Shown: one piece after another, positions 1 to 11,205 of the stretch
How positions within the stretch are numbered: the stretch's first letter is position 1
Layout: each line of letters starts with the position of its first letter
NCBI RefSeq assembly: GCF_029227915.1
Contig: NC_079888.1
Location: 14,613,001 to 14,677,000, forward strand
Length of the DNA: 64,000 bases
From: Hydractinia symbiolongicarpus
Lineage: Eukaryota; Cnidaria; Hydrozoa; Anthoathecata; Hydractiniidae
Direction: 5' to 3'
Translations under genes and position numbers: made by a program
The notes under the pieces: model-generated
Database searches by the model: none
Seen by the model: the letters and a program-made list of their open reading frames with translations, nothing else
Told to the model about the DNA's origin: nothing

Positions 1-2058
1 TAAAAACATTTCGCTGTGGTTACAGTAGAAGCACTTTATAATTGTCCAAAAGCCCAAAATATAAACACGTTTATCACTTACACACAATGTTAAGGGTTCT
101 TGCAAATAATAGAAAAAATTATAATATAACTTTTGATTTGAAAAAATTCAATCGATAACTTGTTCTTGAGGCTGCAATATACTATGCCTATATATACCTA
201 TATATATACCTATATGCCTTTATATACTATGATTGTTTGTTCCTATGTTTTCTATCTATTCTTTTTTTTAATGTGGCACGAAAAGATTAGGAAATTGCAG
301 GATTTATGACTCTTGTAGTGAGCGACAAGGATTTTTTCAAATTCAAAAAGGAAACAAAGTATTTTTTTTTTAATTTTTAAGGGGGAAAGTAAAATTATTG
401 AAGATTGAAAGATCTGAGAATACAAATTGATGTAAAAATCACCTCTGTCAGTTGAACAATCTGCTCAGTAGATTTTTGTGGAAAAAAATATTTTAAATGG
501 AACTTGTTGTTTTTTGCTTACATTTCCTTTAGGATGCAAGCGAAATTATAAAATGAGCATATTCTTAGGTTACTCTTAACTTTTTGTCTAGTATGGTCTT
601 GAATATTCTTATACAGTATCGCCTTATACAAAAAAGCTTGTAGATAGATTAATTTTATCGTCAGAATCGAAAGAATCGAAGACCCCCTTGTGTTTTTGGT
701 ATGTAGAAGGGTTGTTCTTTAAAAAAGACGCTATTTTTGCGTGATTGCAAACAACTAAATGCATTCTGTTCCTAAAGATATGCTTAAAATATGCGGTAAT
801 CTGTTAATCTAAGGTAATGAATAGACTTATTACAATAGTGCTAATTGCGATCAGCATGGGAAAAAGCTTTTCAATGCTTTTTTCCAATTTATGTGAAATA
901 TGCCTTTAGAAATGTCAAATATCCCACCTGAATTCGAAATAACACAGTCCCATATCAAATCCATTCAAGCAATCGCTCAAGAAATAATCAAAGCGAACCG
1001 ACTTCGATGAAACGTTCGATAGTAATTTTACATAAATTTTGAGTAATGGTTTGCTAATTGGCCGGGTTTCTACATAATAGCTTTCTCAAATATTATGAAG
1101 AAAAAAGCTTATGCATTAAAAAATAAGTTTATTTGAAAACCTTTGTTTCGGTAGATTTCTCTTGCATCAATGAACGCGATTGTGAACACCAAGAATAACC
1201 ATATTACTGCCATCCTGAAAATAAAAAAATGGATATTTGTGGAACTATAGCGACATTTATACCAAAAGCGAATTGATTCTAACCGAATATGCGCAGATCA
1301 AAGAAACTGTTTCAGTACGCATAAAAAACCCTAAATGTATTCTGAGAATTGGGTTTGAGAACATTTTTGAAGTCAAATGTAATTGGACCGCATTCCATCA
1401 GGCAAAACCCTTATTCATTTACATAATTCCAATACATGCAATAATTATTGCTCTGTTAAAACTTGTACACACATCATGTGCATTCCGAATCAAGGCTATC
1501 TACAGTATTTGAACAATTTAACGCTCACTTCTAAAAAACAAGCTGCTACTCGAATAAACACGAAAGGTAAAAATGTAATCATGCCAATAAACCCCTATTT
1601 GAAAAATCGACCATAACTGAATAAACACAAAATAAACACCCAAACACTCAGAGGTAAGTATCTCAAATGTAAAACTTTAGTGCATACACGTTAAGCGCAT
1701 ACAACTGCAATTACGAACTTCTGACCACAGAGAACTTGTACAAAGATCGTCCGTAGGATTAAATTCAATGAAACTACCAACAGTAAATGGTATTAAAAAT
1801 TAACTAAGCCTATTTAAATAGTGTCTTAAAAGATTCAATTTACCATTGACATAGGAAGAAGTATTACAAAGGATTTGCAAAGGTATGTAAATTAATTCCC
1901 ACATATAAGAACAGAAAAGCGGATAGATAACCTGTTGTGATTTTCTGAATAGACTTTTCTATGCCTTTATTTGCTTATTGCTATTATTACAATGCCTCTA
2001 TGTGTTATTTTCAGATCACATGGGGTCGCGTTGTAAAAGAACGTGTACTATACTGTAC
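1..2058. other. AT-rich stretch without a recognised gene
   Basis: Short open frames only, with no codon structure, domain or splice pattern that I could support. Contains poly-T and TATA-like runs near 190-230. I see no repeat with a recognisable partner in the window. Confidence 0.5.
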
Positions 2059-2060
2059 TA

Positions 2061-2732
2061 AGGCGGGGGCAAACCAGTCCAACATTTCAACCAACATTTT
2101 TGTCCCATGTTGGATGAAATGTTGGATAAAAAAATGCATGTTGGATGAAGCAAAGTTTTAGGTTTGTGGGACTGCTTTTAAAAACATTCGAACGATAAAG
2201 AGTTCATTCATTCCTGAAAAAACAAAATGGCGGACGGAAGGAATTCTTCAGTGCTGTTTATGTTGCTGAACGAACTCGTCGATTCAGACGATGAAAAACC
2301 AACCCGTGGAAAAACAAGACAGTGGTCAAAGAGGAGGGAACAAAATGGATATTTTTTTAATATCATTAAAGAATTGAAGATCGAAGACAGATTCGGATTT
2401 AGGGAAATGTTTCGGATGGAGAGGGGAATTTCGATATTTCCTCCTTAATGAAATATCCGATCTGATATCATCAACTTTCGAAATTCGCAGGATTTTTATA
2501 TGTTGGATCAAAAGTACCACCAAACCAATCCAACATGAAAATTCACGCAACTTAAATAAAGAATTCCTTTGATCTTGCCGGAAATGTTGGATGAAATGTT
2601 TGACGGCGATCAAACATCCAACATCGTCCGACACGATGTTTTTCTTCTTTTTTGAAAATTTCAAAATTTTGAAGTGACTCAAACATGTCCAACATTTCAT
2701 CCAACATCACAAAAATTGGTTTGCCCCCGCCT
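2061..2732 (+). mobile_element. Non-autonomous PIF/Harbinger-like DNA transposon
   Basis: The element starts AGGCGGGGGCAAACCA and ends with its reverse complement, TGGTTTGCCCCCGCCT. A TA dinucleotide flanks each side (2059-2060, 2733-2734), which may be the target duplication. Both ends carry subterminal copies of a TGTTGGATGAAATGTTGGA-type motif. The interior contains the start of a Harbinger-type transposase, so this is an internally deleted derivative about 670 bp long. Harbinger elements usually duplicate 3 bp, so the flank assignment is less certain than the inverted repeats. Confidence 0.75.
2227..2510 (+). pseudogene. Harbinger transposase N-terminal remnant
   Basis: An ATG at 2227 opens an acidic leader followed by RQWSKRREQNGYFFNIIKEL and EDRFGFREMFRM. 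This matches the N-terminal pattern of PIF/Harbinger transposases (basic RxWxxxR, then LxxED...F..yFRM). Just after FRM the frame shifts; a continuation like FRYFLLNEISDLISS can be read one frame over at about 2420-2470. The DDE catalytic core is absent. It lies wholly inside the inverted-repeat element at 2061-2732, so it is the leftover coding region of that element and not a host gene. Confidence 0.65.
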
Positions 2733-2734
2733 TA

Positions 2735-5358
2735 ACACTCACTGCTTACTCTTTAAGAAACGCATGGATTTAAAAATAGGTTCCCGTTTCACTAAGTGTG
2801 TCGGGCGTCTCGATGAATATATTTTCATGACAAAAATAAGTAGCTACCTGGATTTTTTTTTTCAGTTATTTGACCTTGTTAGTTTCAGATATAAATAAAC
2901 TAAATAATTTTTTTTCGGCTGGAATACAATAAATTTGAATATATCTGCTTTCTTAAAGTAGCTATAAAAAATTCGTAAATTTGGGTTTAGTATATTACTT
3001 GTATGTGCGGAATCGCTTGTTATTAAAATGTTAAATGTTATTAAACTCCCTGTTCTCTATAAGCACACGCTCTTAGCGTTTTAGCATTGCTTGGTTAACA
3101 CTTGCGCCGTATAAATGGCGCTACTGCTTAGCATCTGTTTGATACCAACGTTCTATAGTATCTACTAGCCCCAACTGAAAAAACATTTTCACGGGCTTTA
3201 TATTTTGCAATTTAAAAAATTTAGACGAATTTCAGATAAATTTCTGTTCCCATGCGTATTTTCTCTAAAAAAAATTAGCGAATTTATTCCGCAAAATAGT
3301 GGCTGAAAATTTGAAGTGCAATATTTTTTTTTTCCTTTTCACCAGTAATAAATCGTATAATGTTTTTTCAGTCGCCCTTTTCTGTTTTATTTTGTAGCTA
3401 TGGTGAATTATATTATATGTGGTTCCTTTTGCTAATTTATAGGGATATACCCTGTCAAGTGTTTCCAACAGGAACCAGAAAGCCGATTCTTGAGTGTGTA
3501 AAAACACCTTTTAAGGTGCCAAAATTTCTGACATTTCCGCGCAATGATATAACAGCTTTATGTGGGGATCGACCCTAAGGCTTTTCAAACCTAAGCTAGC
3601 CATTCTACAATTACGGTTTAAACAAAACTGTTGAGTCCGTTGCACACAAACGAAAAAGAAAAAAAGAAAAAACTTATAAGAAACATGAATTAGTTGATAT
3701 ACTTTACTAACCTTTTAATGCAAAACACAACTGTTGCAGCCAAAGTCGGTAGGTGAGTTCGCCGCTAGTGTATTAAAAAATTATATCAATCCGATGCATT
3801 TATAAGATACATAATGCGTAGGATTGTTCTATTTATTTGTGCAATTACGCAATTTTCTATAGAATGTCTTTTGAATTCAACTTTTAAATACCTCTTTTAT
3901 TAGAATGAATTTTTCGCCGATAGCACATACAAAAAAACAAATGGACTCCGCTTTAAAATATATTCTAGATTAAGTAGTTACTCAACATTATACGAACTAC
4001 TAAATAATTTTTTTTAATTCATATTCTACTGGGTCATAGCAACGTTTTAATGTGAATTTTAAAGAAGAATTCAGAGTTTAAAAATGCTGGAAATTCAACA
4101 GCTTATTAGTATTTGAAATAATCTATGAAAATATGCAAGGGGGAGGGTGATTGATTCGTTGCTACTGCGTGTATTATTAACGCTAAGCACCTACATCCCA
4201 ATTATGCCTTATCATTCACGAGAGTTAATTAAATCAGGAGGACATTGTCCTCATGATTTCAACTTGCATATTGGATGACAAAAACAACAACATAAAAAGC
4301 ACTGAGTAAGAACTTATTAAATGGGGGTATATATTTTAGCTTGTTGGAAGTACCAACGTTTAGACTCGACTTATTGCAGCGTGGGGATATTATGAGTAAT
4401 TTTTCTTATCTTTAAAATTCCACTTTTTTAAAGTAATATTTTACAAAGAAATGAATAGATTAAAAAGATTAAAAAGATTGCATTGAATTACATGTGTCCT
4501 TTCTTACATCTCAATGCTGTTCAATTACGCACACAAAAACATATAGATATAAAATAAAAATATAGATATAACTCTATCAAAGGTATGTTGCGAAATTGCG
4601 TCTTTTACCTTCGAATTAAGAATGACCCGCCCGCCAATAGATTTTGTGGGCGGGTGGGAGGGACGTTTAGATTGACATATCGGAAATCTTAATCAAAAGA
4701 AATTAGTATTTTCTCATTTATATTATTTTACTTCTCAAAATAGAAGGTAAAGACACTTTGTTATGATAAATTTGTTGTTGTTGTTCATGTTTACATTGCG
4801 CATCATTGCAGGGAAAGCGGAGGGTCAGCAAGTCCAATAAAGCACTCGCACCGATACAGCCTTTTGGATCTAACTTATTGTTTAAAAATAACTTTCTAAC
4901 AACTTTAACTGAAATGAAAACACATGTGAACTTGCCATAGCAAAAACAGTGAGCTGGCACTTATTTGTTTTGTAGAACAAGTTTTCGGAGTTAGTACAGG
5001 TAAACCATATACGTATAAGCATAATATCCTTTTTCAGAGAAACTCCTTGAATCAATAACTTTAGACTTTCAACAAAGTTTATTTTACAGTAATAAAAAGC
5101 GTAGCTACTTAACTACATTTAGCATAAAAAGCCTTTAGAGAATAGCTATTAAGGCTAGCTATAATTAGCTGGATTTAGCATGCCCTCTTAAAACCTACTT
5201 TTGTAGTGACACTCTTAAAATCGTTTAAATTGGTGAACGGCTGTGTATGACAATATCTCAATCATAGTATGTAAAAACATATAAAATAGGCCTGGTGTAG
5301 GCTGGGTATTCTAGTACAACAAACCTAATAATAGTTGGTAGAGCAGTTTTTTAAGATA
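2735..5358. other. Unassigned stretch
   Basis: No supported gene. A small G+C-rich hairpin (ACCCGCCC ... GGGCGGGT) lies at about 4624-4656. The remaining open frames are short and uncharacteristic. Confidence 0.45.
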
Positions 5359-5468
5359 TTAAAAAATAAGAACGACAAAATCTACGACATATCCAAATAT
5401 ATCTTTCAGCAAGCTTTCGCCAACGCCCAGGTTGGCATGTTCACACTGCTTCTAAATTTTATTTTACA
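5359..5468 (+). repeat. Left terminal repeat of the Penelope-like element
   Basis: Inverted partner of 7254-7363. Both copies contain AGCAAGCTTTCGCCAACGCC. It lies downstream of the minus-strand stop codon. Confidence 0.85.
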
Positions 5469-5641
5469 TAGGATATAATAGGAAGAAAATAGAGCTATTA
5501 TAATAATTCTAAAGGCATAGATTTTACCGTGTTATTTAAATTGGGACGGTCACGCTCAATTAATAAGCTCTCCATCAGAGTAAGTTTAAAATCTTTAGAC
5601 TCTTCCGCAAGTACTGAGAAGTTGTGAAACGATGCTGGAGA

Positions 5642-7189
5642 CTAATTATAAAACATTAAATGTTCGAGAACGGCACTGGCCTGGGGACCAAGTTTAACGC
5701 GTTTACCTGTAAGTGCAGAAATACCTAAATGCTCAGACATACGGACTTTAAAATGGCGTTTTGTTTTGCCATAATAAGTGGCGTTGCAGCCACTACACTT
5801 AAAACAGTAAACGAGTCCGGAGCGTAACGATTCGGGTATTCTGTCCTTAAAGGCAAAGCAGCTACATAGCCTCCTCTCAGAAAAAAATATAAGTTTAACA
5901 TTACAATGTGCCAGTTTCTGCTTAAACAAACGGTGCAAACGTGTTCTAATTTGTAAGGTAATCTTTCCTAAAAAAGGTAAAACAAGGACTAACTCTTTCT
6001 TAGGAGCAAGGGACACTTGTTCCTTCGGTTCGTAATTTCTGCTCTTGAAAATTCTAAGACAGAATTCAAAATCCTTTGAAGGGTATCCATTCCTTCCAAG
6101 AATAGTCTTCAACTGAGATATTTCTACATGAAATTTATTAAGATCTGAACACAGATGGTAACAACGATAAAGTAAAGAAAAAATCAAGCCGTGTTTATAT
6201 TCCATGGGTATGAAACTAGAAAAGTTAGTATAAACTCTACTAAATGTTGGTTTCCTATATACGTTGGTGACAAAAGAATCACCTTCACGCATGACGCAAA
6301 CGTCCAAGAATGGCAAAATCTTATCACATTCTTCTTCAAACGTGAATTTAATATTCTGATGCCTAGAATTAATATATTCATAAAAATTTTGAACATGCTC
6401 ACGTGATTCAAATAAAACAAAAATATCATCAACATATCGCCTATAATAGATCGGCTTAAATTCAGACGGACCATTTTTAAGCCAAATGTTTTCATAATGA
6501 CACATAAAAATATTGGCCAGTGTAGGCCCTAACGGAGACCCCATGGCCACACCGTCAATTTGCTTATAATATACGCCGTTGAAAACAAAAAAAGACTCGG
6601 TAGTCGCTAGAGTAACAAGATGTTTCAAATCTTTCTTAGGAATACCATCTATACAATTAGATTCTATCTCATTGATAATAATATCAATCGCTTCATGTAA
6701 TGGAATATTCGGAAAAAGTGAATTAACATCAAAACTAGCCATATAACAGTTAGGATTCTGCTGAACAATTTCAGACGTAAAACTGAAGGAGTCTTTCACG
6801 GTATAGTCATTGATAGTGAGACTTACAAGCTTAGGTACAAGAAACTTTGCAAGCTTGTACGTGGGAGTACCAATAGCAGAAAGAATAGGACGAAACTTAG
6901 GTACGCCAATAACACAAGGTTTATGTACTTTGGCTAGATCATACAAAACACCAGGATTGGACCCACTGGGACAAAGTTTCTTGTACGTAGTTTCATCGAT
7001 ATAATTATTGTTTAATAAAGATCTATAGGAATTCCTCAATCTATTTTCTATATTAATTATATAATTAATGTCCTTACCAGGAGGAATGTTCAATTTAGCA
7101 AATTTTGAAATCAAAACCAAAAGAAGTAGGTTACGCGTGCTTGAAAATAATCTAGAGATACTTAAACGATCTCTTTCTGAGACTTTACA
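5642..7189 (-). CDS. Penelope-type reverse transcriptase with GIY-YIG endonuclease, 5'-truncated
   Basis: Copies element RNA into DNA and nicks the target. The frame is open from a stop at 7190-7192 down to the stop at 5642. No convincing ATG lies near its start, so it is 5'-truncated; the usual DKGNxVV motif of the N-terminal part is absent. Visible in order are the pre-RT segment (SGSNPGVLYDLAKVHKP), RT palm motif FDVNSLFPNIPL, motif GVAMGSPLGPTLAN, the catalytic YVDD (6425-6436), then FLDV and VYRKPTFS of the thumb region. At the C-terminus VYCFKCSGCNATYYGKT leads into a GIY-YIG nuclease domain. The YVDD box and the nuclease Tyr and Gly residues are present, and no internal stop is seen. 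Inverted repeats flank it on both sides. It is an element gene, with no sign of host use. Confidence 0.9.
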   Translation of the reverse strand, partial: CKVSERDRLSISRLFSSTRNLLLLVLISKFAKLNIPPGKDINYIINIENRLRNSYRSLLNNNYIDETTYKKLCPSGSNPGVLYDLAKVHKPCVIGVPKFRPILSAIGTPTYKLAKFLVPKLVSLTINDYTVKDSFSFTSEIVQQNPNCYMASFDVNSLFPNIPLHEAIDIIINEIESNCIDGIPKKDLKHLVTLATTESFFVFNGVYYKQIDGVAMGSPLGPTLANIFMCHYENIWLKNGPSEFKPIYYRRYVDDIFVLFESREHVQNFYEYINSRHQNIKFTFEEECDKILPFLDVCVMREGDSFVTNVYRKPTFSRVYTNFSSFIPMEYKHGLIFSLLYRCYHLCSDLNKFHVEISQLKTILGRNGYPSKDFEFCLRIFKSRNYEPKEQVSLAPKKELVLVLPFLGKITLQIRTRLHRLFKQKLAHCNVKLIFFSERRLCSCFAFKDRIPESLRSGLVYCFKCSGCNATYYGKTKRHFKVRMSEHLGISALTGKRVKLGPQASAVLEHLMFYN

Positions 7190-7253
7190 TTATATTGATT
7201 TTCTCCATATCACGACACTTTTTCTTGTTTCAAACGACAGATCAATTAAACGT

Positions 7254-7363
7254 TGTAAAATAAAATTTAGAAGCAGTGTGAACATGCCAACCTGGGCGTT
7301 GGCGAAAGCTTGCTGAAAGATACATTTGGATATGTCGTAGATTTTGTCGTTCTTATTTTTTAA
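7254..7363 (-). repeat. Right terminal repeat of the Penelope-like element
   Basis: Inverted partner of 5359-5468. It lies upstream of the minus-strand reading frame. Confidence 0.85.
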
Positions 7364-8940
7364 AACCTAATTAAAATGTAAACGAAATGAAAAATGTAAA
7401 AAGTCCTAAAAATAGTCAATGAAAAAACTGCAATCTTCTGAGAACACAAAGAGTATCGCAAGCAAGAAATAAAGGAAATAATTATGAAAAGTTAATTTCA
7501 AAACAACTGAGCTGCTTTGTTCTTCTTGCTAAATGTTGGATTGTTGAGAAAGTCTTTTGACGAAGTGTTAAAAACTTGACAGTGGAATCGAATGAGCTTT
7601 AATATCTGATTTTAAATCTTTTTTCAAAAGGCGGGCTTGCTTGTTAGTTTATTTTTAAGTAGCTTGAAGAATAATATAAAGATCTACTTTGTTTGGTTTG
7701 TCTTCCCTGTTTTAGTGGGTTGCTATTTCGTGTGCAGTTAACACGAATTTGCCTCACAGGCAGACAGACAAACAGACAGACAACGAGTATTATAAATATA
7801 GAGACTAGTCGTTAGTCTTTGAAGAAAATCCACGAGAATATGCCTGTTGCAGCAAAGTTAATAAAATTATATCGCAATTGTAATTCGCAGCTTAATTATT
7901 TCATGCATATTTCTAACTGAGCGATCCGCGTCTGGCCGGCAGACATTATGCAGCTATTATTATAGATACCAGTCGGTAGCCCGCGACATCTCGCATTTCA
8001 GGTTTTCATCGCACAGCTACAAAATCTCGCACAAAAGGTTTGACGGAATTCGGTTATTGTTACAGAGATGTCCAAAGCGATAAATTTGACGTTTAGGCTA
8101 AGTTTTTTTCCTACTTTTGAGTAACGCTAAGTCCTGACAATTAAATTGAACCCACGACGTTTTACGTGGGCATTTATCTAAGCCTTCACAAAATGTCTTA
8201 AAATGAGTCATGTTTCTTAAATTTTATAGATCCAATGCCTACGTATCAACATAAAGACCTGCGAGCTTGATATTAAAAATCTCTTGTTTAAGACCTTGCT
8301 ACCTACGTCAAACTAGAAAATACATTTCACAATTATATTGATGTACATTAGGTTAACATGTAGGTGGCAATTAAAAAGGAAACTGCTTGAAGCAGCTTTG
8401 GTAGTCATATCAAAAAATTATTCTTGTAGAATTTAATATACATTCTTTATCTGTCACGCTAAGATTACTTATCTGCCTTTTAAACGAGTACTCTATAGTT
8501 TGCTTAGTAACTAATATGCAGTTATATCTAAAACTGACTCGGATTATAAAAATAAGAAAGTTTAAACGTAAGAGAAATAGCAAAGTCTTCCTGTTTTTCG
8601 AAGAAGCATCATCTTTAGTTGCACGCTGTCATGGTGATAAATGATATTTGCAGAGATTCTTAGCGATATAATTGAACGCTCCTAGGTCATATAATTCTTG
8701 ACAAAACGGTGTTTTAGCGCGAGATATTATGTTGTATCCCTTACCCTTAAATGCCAAATGAGTAAATGTGTATATTTTTTTTGCAAGGACAAGATGAAGA
8801 CTTTTAGGTCGTACCAAAAGGAAAAAAAAGACTGTTGTGGTTTTAAACACTTGACCAGTATCTCAAAGTGATAGTAAAACGCCATGACACAAGATATTCC
8901 GAGTAAAATATAAATATGGCAGTACCAGCTTCTCTCCTTC
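7364..8940. other. Unassigned stretch
   Basis: No gene supported. Short CAGACAGACA repeats occur near 7760. The region next to 8940 may hold the decayed endonuclease part of the following LINE, but I could not read it. Confidence 0.4.
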
Positions 8941-8982
8941 TTCAACGTGTAGGCAATAACATTATTACAGACGAGTATTCCG

Positions 8983-11205
8983 GTGATCACGCGATCTCAG
9001 CAAGTGAACCGTAAATCAGACTCGCGAATAATATATAAAGGAAATATAAATGACAAAACAATTGCAATTTTCAAAGAGAAATTAAGTAACGTAGATTGGT
9101 CCTATATCAAAAACATAAGTGATGCAAACATAGCCTACAACGAATTTCTTAAATTATTTCTCTCATTATATGATAAAACATTTCCAATAAAAGAAATAAA
9201 AGCAAAATCTAAATCTTTACTAAGTCCGTGGATGACAAGAGGGCTCATAAAGTCGTCAAAGCGGAAACAAAAATTATACGATAAATTCCTTAAAAAGAGA
9301 ACTATGTTGAACGAGGATAATTATAAAGCATATAAAACCTTATTTGAATCTATTAAACTAAAATCACAAAAACAACACTATGCAAATCGACTAAAACAGT
9401 ATCAGTTTGACATTAAAAAAACATGGCAAATTATTAAAGAAGTTATTGGGAATAAAAAGACAGTAAGTTCATTCCCAAAGAGACTGATTTCAAATGGTGA
9501 AGAAATAACAGACGCTAAAACAATAGCTGAAATTTTCAATAAATTCTTCGTTAATGTCGGACCTAAACTTGCATCAGCAATTCCTAACACTCAGCGAAAA
9601 TTTGACGCGTATATAAACAGAAATCAAGAAAACATGAAGCAAGAAACATTGACTGATAAAGAAATAACTGATGCTTTCCTCTCTCTTAAAATTAACAAAA
9701 GTCCAGGATATGACGATATCAGTTCGAATGTAGTTAAGAACTGTCAAGATCAACTATTTGAACCACTAAAACACATTTTTTCGATATCTCTAAAAGAAGG
9801 TATTTTTCCCGAGCAACTAAAAATGGCACGAGTATCTCCAATTTTTAAAACTGGAGACGACTCGTTACCAACAAACTTTAGACCAATATCCGTACTGCCC
9901 TGTTTCTCAAAATTACTTGAACGAATCATGTACAATAGATTATATAAATTTCTTTTAGAGCATAACATTTTATATGAAAAACAGTTTGGATTTCAACATG
10001 CACATGCTACTGAACATGCAATTGTCCAACTTTTTGACCAAATACTCCAGTCATTTAATGAAAATAAATATACAATAGGTGTATTCATAGATTTGTCAAA
10101 AGCCTTTGATACCGTAGATCACGAAATTCTAATAAAAAAACTCGAATCTGATGGTATCAGAAACATATCACTCAATTGGTTTCGTAGTTATCTCTCTTAA
10201 AGAAAACAGTTTATAAGCTATGAAAAAGGTAAAACTGACTATGAACACATACTTTGTGGAGTACCTCAAGGCTCGATATTAGGCCCACCTTTATTTTTAA
10301 TATACGTAAACGATTTGAAACGAGCTACAAAATTGCTCGATCCAATAATGTTTGCAGATGACACGAATTTATTTTACTCTCATAGCAACATAAAGGATTT
10401 GTTCGATTCTGTAAATACGGAACTTATCGATATAAATGAGTGGTTCCGTGCAAACAAATTGTCATTAAATATAAAAAAAACGAAATATACTTTTTTTCAC
10501 AAATTGAGTAGAAGAGATCACATTCCTTTAAAACTACCAAAATTAGCAATAAACAATATAGAAATTGAAAGGGAAACAGAAAGTAAGTTCCTTGGAGTAA
10601 TCCTAGATCAAAATATTACTTGGAATAAACATATTGAATTGGTAGAAAACAAAATCTCGAAAAATATTGGTATTCTTTGTAGAGCTAAATCTATTTTGAA
10701 ACAGATGTTTTTAAAAAACATATACTTCTCACTAATTCACTCGTACATAAACTATGCAAACATTGCATGGGCAAGTACACACAGGACCAAATTAAAACCA
10801 ATTCTGAGCAAACAAAAACAAGCAACTAGGATAATTTACCACCAGGATCATGGCACTCACTCAAGGCATTTAATGAAAGATTTAAAGGCGCTTAACGTTT
10901 ATCAAATAAATATCTATCAACACTTAATCTTCATGTTTAAAGTTAAAAATAAGTTAGCACCACAAACATTCCACAATAGTTTTGAGCTAATAAATCACAA
11001 TTTTCCAACTAGATTTCGTGAAAATAATCTAAGGCAGCCAAAAATTGTTACGCAGCGAACTAGTTTTGCTATATCTAAAAGAGGACCACGTCTATGGAAT
11101 AACTTTTTAGACAGAGATTTAAATAAGTTAACATCATTATGTGATTTTAAGCAGTGTGTGAAAAATTTTATTGCGAAATTTGAAAACGAAGTTACTTTCT
11201 TTTAA
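8983..11205 (+). pseudogene. CR1/Jockey-like LINE reverse transcriptase with one in-frame stop
   Basis: The second protein of a non-LTR retrotransposon. One frame runs across the whole span and is interrupted only by TAA at 10198-10200; the frame resumes unchanged after it. The stop falls in the motif that normally reads YLSNRKQF, and here it replaces the Asn. Upstream are SSFPKRLISNGEEITD, KINKSPGYDDIS, NFRPISVLPCFSKLLERI and FIDLSKAFDTVDHEIL. Downstream are GVPQGSILGPPLFLIYVNDL, the catalytic FADD (10351-10362), SKFLGVILDQNITW and the C-terminal RGPRLWN block. The APE-type endonuclease that should precede it is missing apart from a likely last few residues at about 8960-8990, where the frame shifts. 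So the copy is 5'-truncated, as LINEs often are. The 3' UTR probably follows to about 11,300. Confidence 0.88.

Larger units (their letters stand above)
5359..7363 (-). mobile_element. Penelope-like retroelement with inverted terminal repeats
   Basis: A single reverse-transcriptase/GIY-YIG frame on the minus strand is flanked by a 110-bp repeat in inverted orientation: 5359-5468 against 7254-7363, differing at about one base in the part I compared. Penelope-like elements are known to carry LTR-like repeats in either direct or inverted arrangement, and this fits the inverted type. The element is about 2.0 kb, shorter than complete copies, and the start of the coding region is missing. The near-identity of the repeats suggests a fairly recent insertion. 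Confidence 0.85.
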
